Source: JBEKTW01 sp049515655 | Lineage (GTDB): Bacteria > Bacteroidota > Ignavibacteria > UBA10030 > SZUA-254 | Direction: 5' to 3' | Length of the DNA: 64,000 nucleotides | Assembly: GCA_049515655.1 (NCBI GenBank) | Contig: JBEKTW010000013.1 | Coordinates: 1 to 64,000, forward strand | In this document: piece after piece, positions 16,854 to 26,424 of the stretch | Layout of the letters: each line of letters opens with the position of its first letter | How positions within the stretch are numbered: position 1 is the stretch's first letter | The notes under the pieces: model-generated | Told to the model about the DNA's origin: nothing | The model's database searches: none | The model's input: only the letters and a program-made list of their open reading frames with translations | Position numbers and translations under genes: made by a program

Positions 16854-18415
16854 GCGGCGAGAAGCTGAAGAGAATCCGCGTCGCTGTCTCGCTGATCTTT
16901 CTTGCTTCGATAAGTGTACTGTTTCTCGATGCCAGACACAGCATCCCGCCGGCGGTAGGCAGTTTCTTTGTTTCGCTGCAATTCACCCCGTCTCTCCTGA
17001 GACTTTTCACGTATTTCGACCTCACCGCCGTGGGACTTTTCCTGGTCCTCGCCTTGACTGTTGCATTCGGCCGGGTTTACTGCTCCTTCCTCTGCCCGCT
17101 GGGCACTCTCCAGGATATTGTCATCCACATCGAAAAGAAGATCCATCGCCGAAAACGATTCGCGTACGGGAGACCGCCTTTCGCATTCCACTATTCCGTT
17201 TCGGTTCTGACAGGACTTTTCGTGTGTATGGGCAGTATGACCCTTCTGAATATGCTGGAACCGTTCAGCATCTACGGAAGAATAGTTACCGCTGCGGCCG
17301 AACCCCTCGTGACCCTGCTGAACAACGGTATCGCGAGCATTCTGGCGAAGTTTCAGATGTATTCTCTCTATAATATACCGCTGAGGGACGTTGGTATCAG
17401 CGTTCTGATATTTTCCCTCCTGCTCCTCGCTCTCATTGTGACCATGTCGTACAGGCACGGGCGACTTTTCTGCAATTCACTCTGTCCGGCGGGCGCACTT
17501 CTTGGCCTCATATCAAGAGTTTCCTTTATGAAGATTGTTATCGACCGGTCTGCCTGCAACGACTGCGGCGCTTGTGAAAAAGTCTGCAAGGCGAGCTGTA
17601 TTGATAGCGAGGGGAAACATATCGATTTCGGGGCATGTGTCACTTGTTTCAATTGCATCAAATCTTGCCCGACGGACGCAGTGATTTATTCGCGCGAGCG
17701 GTTTGCGATCCCACAAAAATCTCCGCCGGAGTACAACCAGGACAGGCGAAACTTCTTCAAGGGAGTGCTTGCTCCCACCATCGGTCTCGCCCTGCCTGCC
17801 TTCATGTCCGGGGACAGCACTTCGGCATCGATAGACGGTTACCATGAGAACCGGAATCACCCAATTACACCTCCGGGCTCAAAAAGTATCCGGCATTTTT
17901 CAAGCCGCTGCACGGCATGTCACCTGTGCGTGAGCGCCTGCCCATCACAGGTTCTCACCCCGGCATTTCTCGACTACGGCTTCGCGGGTGTTTTCCAGCC
18001 AAGAATGAATTACGACGCCGCTTACTGCAATTATGAGTGTACCGTGTGCGGTGAGGTGTGTCCTACCGGCGCGATTCTTCCGGCGAGCGTGGAATCCAAA
18101 AAGTTGATCCAAATCGGCAGGTCGGTGTTTGTCAAAGATGACTGCATCGTAGTCTCAAAGAAGATGGACTGTGCCGCTTGTTCGGAGCACTGCCCGACCA
18201 AGGCAGTCAGCACGGTGCCTTACGAAGGAAAGCTATCCATCCCGGAACTTGATAATGATATCTGTGTCGGTTGCGGCGCCTGCGAGCACGCCTGTCCGAC
18301 TACCCCCAGGAAAGCCATTTATGTCAGAGCAAACCCGGTTCATCTGGTGGCGAAGAGACCACCGGTAAAGAAGCAGGAGAATACTTTCGACAGCAAGAAA
18401 GACTTTCCCTTTTAG
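16850..18415 (+). CDS. Membrane polyferredoxin, NapH-NapG-like fusion
   Basis: A 521-residue protein starting with GTG. Residues 1-220 carry about five membrane helices and two CxxxCP motifs (VYCSFLCP near 79, LFCNSLCP near 208), the hallmark of NapH/NosR/RdxA-like quinol-side proteins. Two 4Fe-4S motifs follow (CNDCGACEKVC, CVTCFNCIKSC). At residues 298-318 there is an internal twin-arginine motif, DRRNFFKG, followed by an apolar stretch, and then a NapG-like domain with four more cysteine clusters (CTACHLCVSAC, CNYECTVCGEVC, CAACSEHC, CVGCGACEHAC). It likely passes electrons from the quinone pool to the coupled DUF362 protein in the periplasm; this is inference. Confidence 0.85.
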   Translation: MSGEKLKRIRVAVSLIFLASISVLFLDARHSIPPAVGSFFVSLQFTPSLLRLFTYFDLTAVGLFLVLALTVAFGRVYCSFLCPLGTLQDIVIHIEKKIHRRKRFAYGRPPFAFHYSVSVLTGLFVCMGSMTLLNMLEPFSIYGRIVTAAAEPLVTLLNNGIASILAKFQMYSLYNIPLRDVGISVLIFSLLLLALIVTMSYRHGRLFCNSLCPAGALLGLISRVSFMKIVIDRSACNDCGACEKVCKASCIDSEGKHIDFGACVTCFNCIKSCPTDAVIYSRERFAIPQKSPPEYNQDRRNFFKGVLAPTIGLALPAFMSGDSTSASIDGYHENRNHPITPPGSKSIRHFSSRCTACHLCVSACPSQVLTPAFLDYGFAGVFQPRMNYDAAYCNYECTVCGEVCPTGAILPASVESKKLIQIGRSVFVKDDCIVVSKKMDCAACSEHCPTKAVSTVPYEGKLSIPELDNDICVGCGACEHACPTTPRKAIYVRANPVHLVAKRPPVKKQENTFDSKKDFPF

Positions 18416-18462
18416 CACTCCACGCTTACACAGCCGGAGGGCCAGGCAGAACCGCCGAGAAC

Positions 18463-18494
18463 AAAAAGGCCCGGACCATGTTCGATCCGGGCCT
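18463..18494 (-). terminator. Terminator of the 18529-20841 gene
   Basis: AGGCCCGGA (18467-18475) pairs with TCCGGGCCT (18486-18494). On the minus strand it is followed by a run of T (AAAAA at 18463-18467 here). It lies between convergent genes and may also stop transcription of the polyferredoxin gene. Confidence 0.85.
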
Positions 18495-18528
18495 GGCACC
18501 TTTTCAACGAATTGAAAATTCCCTTGTG

Positions 18529-20841
18529 CTATTTGATCAGAAGCATCTTGCCGATTCGCGTAAACGATTTGTTCGAACCTGAGACACTCATCGCCTCGAG
18601 ACGGTAGAAATATACACCGCTCGTAGCGTCGAGCCCATTCCATTCAACGGATTTATACCCGGCTTGTTGGACACCGTCGGCGAGCGTAGCAACGACCCGC
18701 CCCAGCATGTCGTATACTTTCAGACTGACTTTACTTTCCGCTGGCAACCGGTATTCGATCGTCGTCGACGGATTGAACGGATTAGGATAGTTCTGGCCCA
18801 GCGCAAACTCTCTGGGGATCCCATTCCGAGTTCCATTCACGGACGACGTTGACGTATCGACGTAGAATGCCCACGTCGATGACCAGTCGCTCACGCCCGC
18901 CTGATTCGAAGCATTTACCCTCCAGAAATATTTCATTCGATCTGTCGGTAAACCGATCTGCAATGACGTGCTGAGAATGGGGAAAGAATCAATGACTGTC
19001 GCTCCGAACAACGAATCGGTGGATACCTGTAACCGGTACGCCAAAGCTCCCGAGGATTGATACCAATTCAATGTCATTGCCAGAGGCTGTTTCGCGGAAC
19101 CATCCGCCGGAGACGCAAGAACCGGTGCGGACGGCGGGCTGACGTAGACGGTTATAAGACCATCGAGCGGGTAACCCGCCGGCGTCCCCTCATTCAACAA
19201 CAGCCCGACCATACTGATCCTGTACGTCCACCCCGGAGCGGAATCATGGATCACAAATCGTACTTTCAAAAGCACTCCCGGTCCACTCACTGCACCCGCA
19301 CCCGCGGCCGCAATAGTGCAGTAACCGGCCGACGTTGAGATCGAAGTCGCCCATCCAGCCGAGAGTGTTCCTGCAGTGACGAGGTCGATTGCATTTAGGT
19401 TGTCTCCATCAAACCTCAACGTCAATTGCGCGGAAGAGATGCCGGATGCAGAGTGACCCATAGTAATAGCTACTTCGACCGTCTCGCGGGGCGCCCCCGA
19501 CGTGTCACGGACTGCAACATACAGATCATAGAGATGGATGACATCGCTGGAACCGGTACTTCCGACCGAGTCCATTACCGAAACCCTCAACGACCCACTC
19601 CGAATTGCTCTGAGCACTCCGGTGTTTGAAATTGAAGCGATCGATGAATCGGTGATCGACCACGTGAGAGGCGCAATGGCAATGCCATACACAGTAAACT
19701 GAACCGAATCCCCTGCCACCACGTTGGCCGTTCCGGGACTGACGGTCAGGGAGCTTTTACTCACCGCCGTGAAGTAGCTGTTAAGAGTACTGCCCGACAA
19801 ATTCTCATTAAACAGCAGGTCTGCAATTGTGAGATCTGATGTCCATGCGTTCACGTCAGAGACCTTGAACCGCACGTAGAGAAGAACCTGTACTCCTACG
19901 CCGTTGAGACGTGAATGACCCGCAAAGGAAACCATGATCTTCTCGGGCGTGATGTTTACCGTCGATGCGCCGAACGACTGGAGCAGCGTTCCGGTTTCAT
20001 CGGTGCCCAAAGCCGTCAGAAGATTTTTCGAGTACGAGATCGAAAACTGACCGCTGAAGACATCGAGATGGCTCAGGTCTGTGACGTACACCGGGAGAAG
20101 AAAAGTCTTCCCCTGCAATACGCTGGTATCCCGGAGCGCCAATTTGAACGCTCGAATTTCGATCTGACCGGTGGTATCGACAACCCCCGCGTTGTCCTTC
20201 GCCGCCACACGACAGAATCCGGCCCCGATGCCCGTCAAAAGGCCGGTGGAATCAATCGAAGCGACCGAAGGATTTGTCGACGACCAGGTATAGGGAGCAG
20301 TTCCTCCCGAGACGGAGAACTGGTATGTCTCTCCCACTGTCACCTGGGCTTCGTTCGGCCAAATCGTGATGAACGGCGGACTGACAATCGAAATACTCCC
20401 ATTGCGCGTCACCGTGGATGGAGTACCTTCATTTAAGAGAGCGCTTAAGAAACCAAGAGAACTATAGTCGATCGGCGCGTTCGGGAGCAACGATAGTCTG
20501 AGATAGACGAGCACCCCGGTGCCGTTGAGTGCACCCGTACCTGCCGCGGCGACTCTGATTTCACCCGCAGTGACATTTATCGTTGGACTTCCCCAACCCG
20601 CCGTCATCGTGCCGGCGGAGACTGCGCTGTCAATGTGGATACCATACGTCGAATACACAACGTCCAGTTGGTACGAGGTCACGTTCAAGCCTGTCAGACT
20701 GCTATCGACATAGACCGGAATGAGCACCGTCGTGCCGCGGGTGAGCGTGGTATCCCTGAACGACAGCAAAACCTGGCCCGCGGCAAATGGATGTGCCAAA
20801 ACAAAAACCAGAACCAAGATCATGAAGTGCAATCGTTTCAT
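18529..20841 (-). CDS. T9SS-secreted protein with three cohesin-like domains
   Basis: A 770-residue exported protein (signal peptide to about AAGQ, residue 23). It has three cohesin-like domains (about 25-155, 228-365 and 440-570), each opening 'FRDTTLxRGxTVxIPVYV' and closing near 'LLFNE/LLNEGTP'. Between them are two Ig-like BIG2 modules (about 158-225 and 370-435, 'TYQFSVSGGTAPYTWSS'), then a fibronectin III-like domain. It ends in a T9SS type A sorting domain (FALGQNYPNPFNPST... GVYFYRLEA... KMLLIK). It should be exported through type IX secretion and held on the cell surface or released. The downstream neighbour on the same strand carries a dockerin-like module, a possible partner. AAGGAG precedes the start. 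Confidence 0.85.
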   Translation of the reverse strand: MKRLHFMILVLVFVLAHPFAAGQVLLSFRDTTLTRGTTVLIPVYVDSSLTGLNVTSYQLDVVYSTYGIHIDSAVSAGTMTAGWGSPTINVTAGEIRVAAAGTGALNGTGVLVYLRLSLLPNAPIDYSSLGFLSALLNEGTPSTVTRNGSISIVSPPFITIWPNEAQVTVGETYQFSVSGGTAPYTWSSTNPSVASIDSTGLLTGIGAGFCRVAAKDNAGVVDTTGQIEIRAFKLALRDTSVLQGKTFLLPVYVTDLSHLDVFSGQFSISYSKNLLTALGTDETGTLLQSFGASTVNITPEKIMVSFAGHSRLNGVGVQVLLYVRFKVSDVNAWTSDLTIADLLFNENLSGSTLNSYFTAVSKSSLTVSPGTANVVAGDSVQFTVYGIAIAPLTWSITDSSIASISNTGVLRAIRSGSLRVSVMDSVGSTGSSDVIHLYDLYVAVRDTSGAPRETVEVAITMGHSASGISSAQLTLRFDGDNLNAIDLVTAGTLSAGWATSISTSAGYCTIAAAGAGAVSGPGVLLKVRFVIHDSAPGWTYRISMVGLLLNEGTPAGYPLDGLITVYVSPPSAPVLASPADGSAKQPLAMTLNWYQSSGALAYRLQVSTDSLFGATVIDSFPILSTSLQIGLPTDRMKYFWRVNASNQAGVSDWSSTWAFYVDTSTSSVNGTRNGIPREFALGQNYPNPFNPSTTIEYRLPAESKVSLKVYDMLGRVVATLADGVQQAGYKSVEWNGLDATSGVYFYRLEAMSVSGSNKSFTRIGKMLLIK

Positions 20842-20914
20842 GGCTGTATGCTCCTTAGTATGTTCTGTAGTAATTTCATATTGACGCTTTCTCTACTTCG
20901 TGTGGTCGTGAGCG

Positions 20915-23900
20915 TCATTTCATAAGAAGCATTTTCTTTACATTCGTGAAATTCTTGGTTCCTTGTGCTGCGATCCGGCAGAAATACATTCCGCTTCCGG
21001 CTTGAATGCCCGCTTCGGTCCGGCCATCCCAGGAAATCTCATAGACTCCGGCTGCCTGCACCTCGTCAACAAGCGTTTTCACAAGCTCTCCCAGCGTATT
21101 GAATACCGAAATCCGGATGAGCGTTGCATCATCGGGAATCGCATACCGTATGGTGGTTGTCGGGTTGAACGGATTAGGGTAATTCTGGTACAGCGCAAAC
21201 TCGGTCGGCTTGCCGATGATCGTAATCTCCCCGGATTTCGCAGACGACCTGAAATCCTTTTCGTTCAGGAGAAGACGTGAAACGGAGACCACGGATTTCA
21301 CCGTGCCGCGAACGTCCTTGGCGACATCGAAGGTCACGTACAGGAGGTCGCCATCCACATCGGAATACTTTGCGTCAGCCATGGCAATATTGACCGCACC
21401 TTTCAGAAGCTTCGTCGATAATGTCATTGTGGATACTCCCGAAGCGGTTTTGACGTCTTTCGGTGTCAACATTTTATCGTCAAACGTCAGGCGAATGTCT
21501 GCCGAGGCGAGATTGTGCAGATTGCCTGCATGAATGGGAATCACCACCGTTGACCCCCGGTTCGTCGTCTTGCTGCCAATTTCGATGGTAGAAGCCGACA
21601 CTTTGGGGAAGACGTGTGGCGCGGCAGTATGGTTCACTTCGACGGGGAAATCCTGAATGTTACCGACCACGTACTGCAGAACGAGCGAGGCGTCGTACGC
21701 GGTAATTCCCAGTTCACCGCTGACATCGGCTACCAACTGCTGGGTGTCGCTCAATGGATTGCCCACAGGATCGACAACAAATTTCAGGATGAGTGAAGCG
21801 TCATACGCCTGGATGGTACCATTGAGGCTCACGTCGCCGGGAAGGGGAAGTCCGGCTCCCGTTGCGAGGAAGGGTACATAGTTTACGCTGTCACTCACAG
21901 CATCGCCGGTGCCGCCCGGGTTGCCGCTGTGCGTCGGTCCCGAATTATTTCCCCACCAGTTATTACGGGCATCGATATTGAACGATTCATTCGCGTTGTT
22001 GATCCCCTGTTGGCTGTTCTGGTAGATATCGCAGTAGTTGACCACCGGGTTCGAAGCCGCATTGGCAACAATGCCGAACTTGTTATTGCTGATCGTAGAA
22101 TACGTAATCGTCGGACTGGCGCTATTCGTGGTGATTCCACCACCGTTGTAGTAGTAGTCGCCGGCGTACCGCACAACACAGTTTTTCAGTATGCACAGCG
22201 GGTCGAGGGACGCGTCTTCAAAAACTATTCCGTTCCAGTCGCCGGGGTAACAGTTCAAGCATGGTGCAGTGAGAGAGCTGTCGGCGTTCGTATCCCCGCC
22301 GTAGAAATCGTCTTTAATATCCGTAAAGACAATTGTGCTGTCGGGATGAGTCACTCCGCCGGATATATATCCTTTCACGCCTTCTGCCAGCAGGCCTTTC
22401 TGGATCGCAAGCTTTGCCTGGGGGAAGAACTTAAGGATGACTCCCGGCTGAAGCGTGAGCACGGCACCCGTCCCGACCGTGTAGTTGCCAAATACGTAAG
22501 GAATATTGTTGATCCCTCCAAAATTCCTTTGTACCAGCGTGACATCCTGTACCAGCGTCTCTTCAAGGATTCCGATACCACGGTAGGTGGTACCCGAAAT
22601 GACGTTGCCCGTCGTTGAGCGGGGATAGGACACAAGGGAAGTATGGAGAGGAGCGTACGTGAGATTGTTGAACGTGCAACTGTCAACGATTGGATTGGAA
22701 ACGCCGTTGAGTCCGATCCCCCAATTGACTTTGTCAAACGTACAATTGGAGATTTTGGGAGACGCCTGGAGAAAGTTGATGCCCACGTCCTGGTAGCGCA
22801 GGACTGCGAACCGCACCGAGCACACACTGTCATCGCTGATATCGGCAAACTCGATGCGTGGCACCATCGTTTGATCGAACGCGGGTTGAGAGGCGGAGCC
22901 GTCGCCATTTGTGTCGCCCGGATTCCCATAGCTGTCATCACGTGGATCAGTGAAAACAACTTTGTCGGCTGCCGTTCCCTCTATTTTCAGCCCGCCGTTC
23001 ACAAGGATGCTGTTGAAGCCCTTGAATACCACTCCCGAAGGTACCGTGATGGTCGTGCCGGAATTGATGGTTTGTCTTGGCATCCAATAGTTCGGATAGT
23101 AGTCTGAGAACAACAGATACGTGATATTTGTGTAACCGCCGAAATCTCTCTTCGGCACCGTCGCGCTGACGGAGTACGTCTCGGGAACGATTCCCAGCGC
23201 CATGTATCCGACGTTGAGAGCCGAGTTGTTGGGGAATGTCGGCTGAGAGAACATACTCATCGCAATGGGGGTTGAAGAGATGTTATAGATCTGGCTATTC
23301 TGAATGGTGGGGGTCGCGCTTCCATAAATTCCGATCCCCGATGTGAGCGACTGCTGAACCACGCAGCTATCGATCAGAACCTTCGCGTCAAAGATCCGGA
23401 CGGCGCCATAGTTCTTGTAGTCATGTGCACCGTAACATGCGGGGGAACCGCCATACCGTATCTCACAATTTCGAAGAGCATTGAGAGAGTCGGCCGCCGA
23501 GTTGTCAAATTCGATGCTCCACCAATCACCGCGTTGAGGAGAACTGTTGTTGCCGTCGTTGTTTGTGTCTCCTCCATTTGAATCATCTTGCAGGGATGTG
23601 AAAATTATCTTCTGGCCGCTTGTCGCCCTCGCGATGAGGGATCCCTGAACGACGATCCCGTTGTCGTTGCAGTAATCATAGTGAATGGGGAACTTGATGA
23701 CTACCCCGGGGTCGATCGTGAGAACGGCGTTCGAGCTTATCGTCAGTTGGTCAACGATATAGGCAATGTTGATGATGCCGGCGACGTCACGCTTCGCGAG
23801 CGTGGCATTTGATGAGAGCGTTCCCTCGAGGATTCGTATTCCCTTGCTCCCGTTGGACGTGAAGGTGATATTCGTGAAACCCGGGTTGGATTTCAGCGAC

Positions 23901-26305
23901 ATCGCAATGGGGTCACGTCGACAGTTCCTGAATTCCACTCCATCCACGACCGGTACCGCGCCGCCTTCACAACGCACGCCAAAGTTGTAGGAATCCGTGA
24001 TGAGGGAATGCAAGAGCCTCGCGTTTGCATCGGTAAACGTTACTCCGCCCCAACTTGCCCAATTATTCAAGGGATCATAAGCATCGGCACCGCCGAACTT
24101 GACCGTACAGCTGTCAATTAAGCAGAATACGTCGTCGCTTGTTCCCTGAAAGCGAATTGTCTTCCAGTCTCCGGGAGCGGCCGATGTTTGGTTGCCGTCG
24201 CCATTCGAGTCGTTGGGATGACCGTAGTTGTCGTCTTTGATCGAGGTGAAGATTGCCCCTCTTGCCTTAAATCCACCGCTGACGAAGATTCCGGCTCCAT
24301 TGCTCTTTATGACAACTCCCGAGTCCACCGTCACATAGGTTCCCGAATTGATCGTCAGGTCCTCGAGGAGAATGTAGGTGATGTTGGAGTAGCCTGCCAC
24401 ATTTCTCTGCGCGATCTCTCCGTTATGTCCAAGATTTTCCCCGATGATGCCCAGTGCCGTCCACACTGTGTTGGTGAACGTGATGCCGGTGAGCGAAGGA
24501 TTTGCAGAGACGGACATCGCAATCGGCGTGTACTGGGTGTTGATTATTGCAGTGTTCGATATTTTGGGATTTGAGGATTGGAAGGCATAGATTCCGTAGA
24601 CAACGTCCTTAATTTCACAGTTGGAGACTACCGGGCTCGCGTTCACGGTAGTGATAGCCCCGCCTGAAATATAGCGCGTATTGTAGTAGGTGTATGGGAG
24701 ACTCCCGTATTTGACACGGCAGTTGTTGAGAACGCAAGCGGTATCGCTTGTCCCCTCGAAGGTAATCCCTCCCCAGTCACCCGCCGCCGGGGATGTTTGG
24801 CTTCCGTCCCTGTTCGTATCGCCGGGATTGCCGAAGTTGTCGTCACGCGCCGACGTAAAAACGATCATACTGTCTGGTGTTGCGTTCGCCACGAGCTTGC
24901 CCTGGATTACGATGCAAGGAGGAAAACCGAAATATCGATTATCCTGCACCGCCTTGATAACGACTCCTTTGTTAATCGTGAACGTCGTGCCCTGGGGAAC
25001 GGTGATCGTTTGCAGCAGAAGGTACGTTATGTTGGGAATCGACGTCACCGAGCGGATCGGGAGTACTCCGCTGGCGGGGGTAGTACTGCCGAGCAGGCCG
25101 ATAGCATCATAATGGTTATCGGAAACAGAGAGAGAGTTATTGGTCAATACCGGACTCGCCGTGAACGACATCGCAATCGGAACGAGTTCACTCGACCCGA
25201 TTATGTTATTGGAGAAGACCGGATTGGAAACATCCTGCATCAGCACCCCGTAAAAATTATTCGCCATAGAACAGCTGTCAATGGTCGGACCGGCATTGTA
25301 CATCGAGATGGCGCCGGTATTCGCATACCCGGCGAATGTCACGTTGCAGCGCTTCATAACGCAGGCCGCATCTTTGCTAAAATCAGTGAAGACAACCCCG
25401 CCCCAGTAACTTGACGCGGGCACTGTCGCCGTGCCGTCGGCATTTGTGTCGCCTCCGACATTGTCATCCGTGTACGCCGTGAACGTGATCGTTTCCCCGA
25501 CCGCTGCCCGGGCGATAAGAGTACCGTTGATGTAAAGATGGACGCCGTTTCCGAATTTGAGCATATCGGTGGATGGGATTGTCAGTGAACCGCTTGTATC
25601 GATTGAGAAATCTCCGAGGAAGACAAACGGAACGGCTGCGGTATCAAGCACGAGGGAGCCGGAGTAGGACGAAAATCTCATATAAATTCCGTCATGGGTG
25701 TTTCCGGTGAGATTGTTAGAGCCGTTGAAGACCAGCGAACCGCCGCCGCGGTATGCGATGGGCCAGTCGCATGCAAAGACATTGTCGTTGGTCATCGTAA
25801 CATTCGCGGCCAGGGGACTGCCGGCAAACATCACCCCACAATTTTCCGAATTAGAAATATCGCATGATATAAGTGCCAATGTCCCCGAGTAGAGAAAAAC
25901 GTTGGCGTAATCATTAGGAAAGGAAGTCGTCCCGCCGTAGCGAATACGGCATGTGTCGAACGTTGCCGATGCGCTTGTGCTCCAATCGCCGATTTGGATG
26001 AAGTTCCAATCCCCTTTCGCAGGACTGCCCCCTACGGTATCCTTATCCGATGTGAACAATGCATGGCGCGCATTCAAGCTTCCCTGCACATACAGCGCTT
26101 GGCCGCTTTGGAACCGGACAACGACCCCGGAATCAACCGTAAGAGTTTCGGCTTGAGTCACGGTCACGCTTCCGGTGACAATATACGGACTCCCGGCAAG
26201 GTTCCAGTCCACCGTGGAGGCTATCGTGCCCGAAACATTCGTCTGGCTGGCCGCCATCAGAGGGGCAAGGAGGAATAACAAGATTGTAGCTAATTGTTTC
26301 GTCAT
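20915..26305 (-). CDS. Giant T9SS beta-helix protein with dockerin- and cohesin-like domains
   Basis: A 1796-residue exported protein (signal peptide to about residue 20). Residues about 25-1480 are right-handed parallel beta-helix repeats in a larger unit of about 170-200 residues: 'IVFTDxxDDxxGGDTNxDG..PxxGDWxGI.FxDxSxDxxCxLxNCxVRYGG', seen about eight times. Residues 1490-1555 are a two-loop dockerin-like module (GDVSLNGTIQAYD, ADVSGELGITAYD) with some calcium ligands changed. A cohesin-like domain (about 1570-1697) and a T9SS type A sorting domain (1701-1796) follow. The repeated Asp-rich loops suggest calcium binding. AAGGAG precedes the start; 73 bases separate it from the next gene, so an operon is likely. 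Confidence 0.85.
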   Translation of the reverse strand: MTKQLATILLFLLAPLMAASQTNVSGTIASTVDWNLAGSPYIVTGSVTVTQAETLTVDSGVVVRFQSGQALYVQGSLNARHALFTSDKDTVGGSPAKGDWNFIQIGDWSTSASATFDTCRIRYGGTTSFPNDYANVFLYSGTLALISCDISNSENCGVMFAGSPLAANVTMTNDNVFACDWPIAYRGGGSLVFNGSNNLTGNTHDGIYMRFSSYSGSLVLDTAAVPFVFLGDFSIDTSGSLTIPSTDMLKFGNGVHLYINGTLIARAAVGETITFTAYTDDNVGGDTNADGTATVPASSYWGGVVFTDFSKDAACVMKRCNVTFAGYANTGAISMYNAGPTIDSCSMANNFYGVLMQDVSNPVFSNNIIGSSELVPIAMSFTASPVLTNNSLSVSDNHYDAIGLLGSTTPASGVLPIRSVTSIPNITYLLLQTITVPQGTTFTINKGVVIKAVQDNRYFGFPPCIVIQGKLVANATPDSMIVFTSARDDNFGNPGDTNRDGSQTSPAAGDWGGITFEGTSDTACVLNNCRVKYGSLPYTYYNTRYISGGAITTVNASPVVSNCEIKDVVYGIYAFQSSNPKISNTAIINTQYTPIAMSVSANPSLTGITFTNTVWTALGIIGENLGHNGEIAQRNVAGYSNITYILLEDLTINSGTYVTVDSGVVIKSNGAGIFVSGGFKARGAIFTSIKDDNYGHPNDSNGDGNQTSAAPGDWKTIRFQGTSDDVFCLIDSCTVKFGGADAYDPLNNWASWGGVTFTDANARLLHSLITDSYNFGVRCEGGAVPVVDGVEFRNCRRDPIAMSLKSNPGFTNITFTSNGSKGIRILEGTLSSNATLAKRDVAGIINIAYIVDQLTISSNAVLTIDPGVVIKFPIHYDYCNDNGIVVQGSLIARATSGQKIIFTSLQDDSNGGDTNNDGNNSSPQRGDWWSIEFDNSAADSLNALRNCEIRYGGSPACYGAHDYKNYGAVRIFDAKVLIDSCVVQQSLTSGIGIYGSATPTIQNSQIYNISSTPIAMSMFSQPTFPNNSALNVGYMALGIVPETYSVSATVPKRDFGGYTNITYLLFSDYYPNYWMPRQTINSGTTITVPSGVVFKGFNSILVNGGLKIEGTAADKVVFTDPRDDSYGNPGDTNGDGSASQPAFDQTMVPRIEFADISDDSVCSVRFAVLRYQDVGINFLQASPKISNCTFDKVNWGIGLNGVSNPIVDSCTFNNLTYAPLHTSLVSYPRSTTGNVISGTTYRGIGILEETLVQDVTLVQRNFGGINNIPYVFGNYTVGTGAVLTLQPGVILKFFPQAKLAIQKGLLAEGVKGYISGGVTHPDSTIVFTDIKDDFYGGDTNADSSLTAPCLNCYPGDWNGIVFEDASLDPLCILKNCVVRYAGDYYYNGGGITTNSASPTITYSTISNNKFGIVANAASNPVVNYCDIYQNSQQGINNANESFNIDARNNWWGNNSGPTHSGNPGGTGDAVSDSVNYVPFLATGAGLPLPGDVSLNGTIQAYDASLILKFVVDPVGNPLSDTQQLVADVSGELGITAYDASLVLQYVVGNIQDFPVEVNHTAAPHVFPKVSASTIEIGSKTTNRGSTVVIPIHAGNLHNLASADIRLTFDDKMLTPKDVKTASGVSTMTLSTKLLKGAVNIAMADAKYSDVDGDLLYVTFDVAKDVRGTVKSVVSVSRLLLNEKDFRSSAKSGEITIIGKPTEFALYQNYPNPFNPTTTIRYAIPDDATLIRISVFNTLGELVKTLVDEVQAAGVYEISWDGRTEAGIQAGSGMYFCRIAAQGTKNFTNVKKMLLMK

Positions 26306-26424
26306 GGGAAGTTCTCCTTAATTATGTTCGCATCAGTTTTTTGAATCAGTATCTTGCTTACAAGTATATATACAATTGATGATAGAGCGAGAAGAAATCG
26401 GAGCCAGTCTTCACCGAGCCCTTT

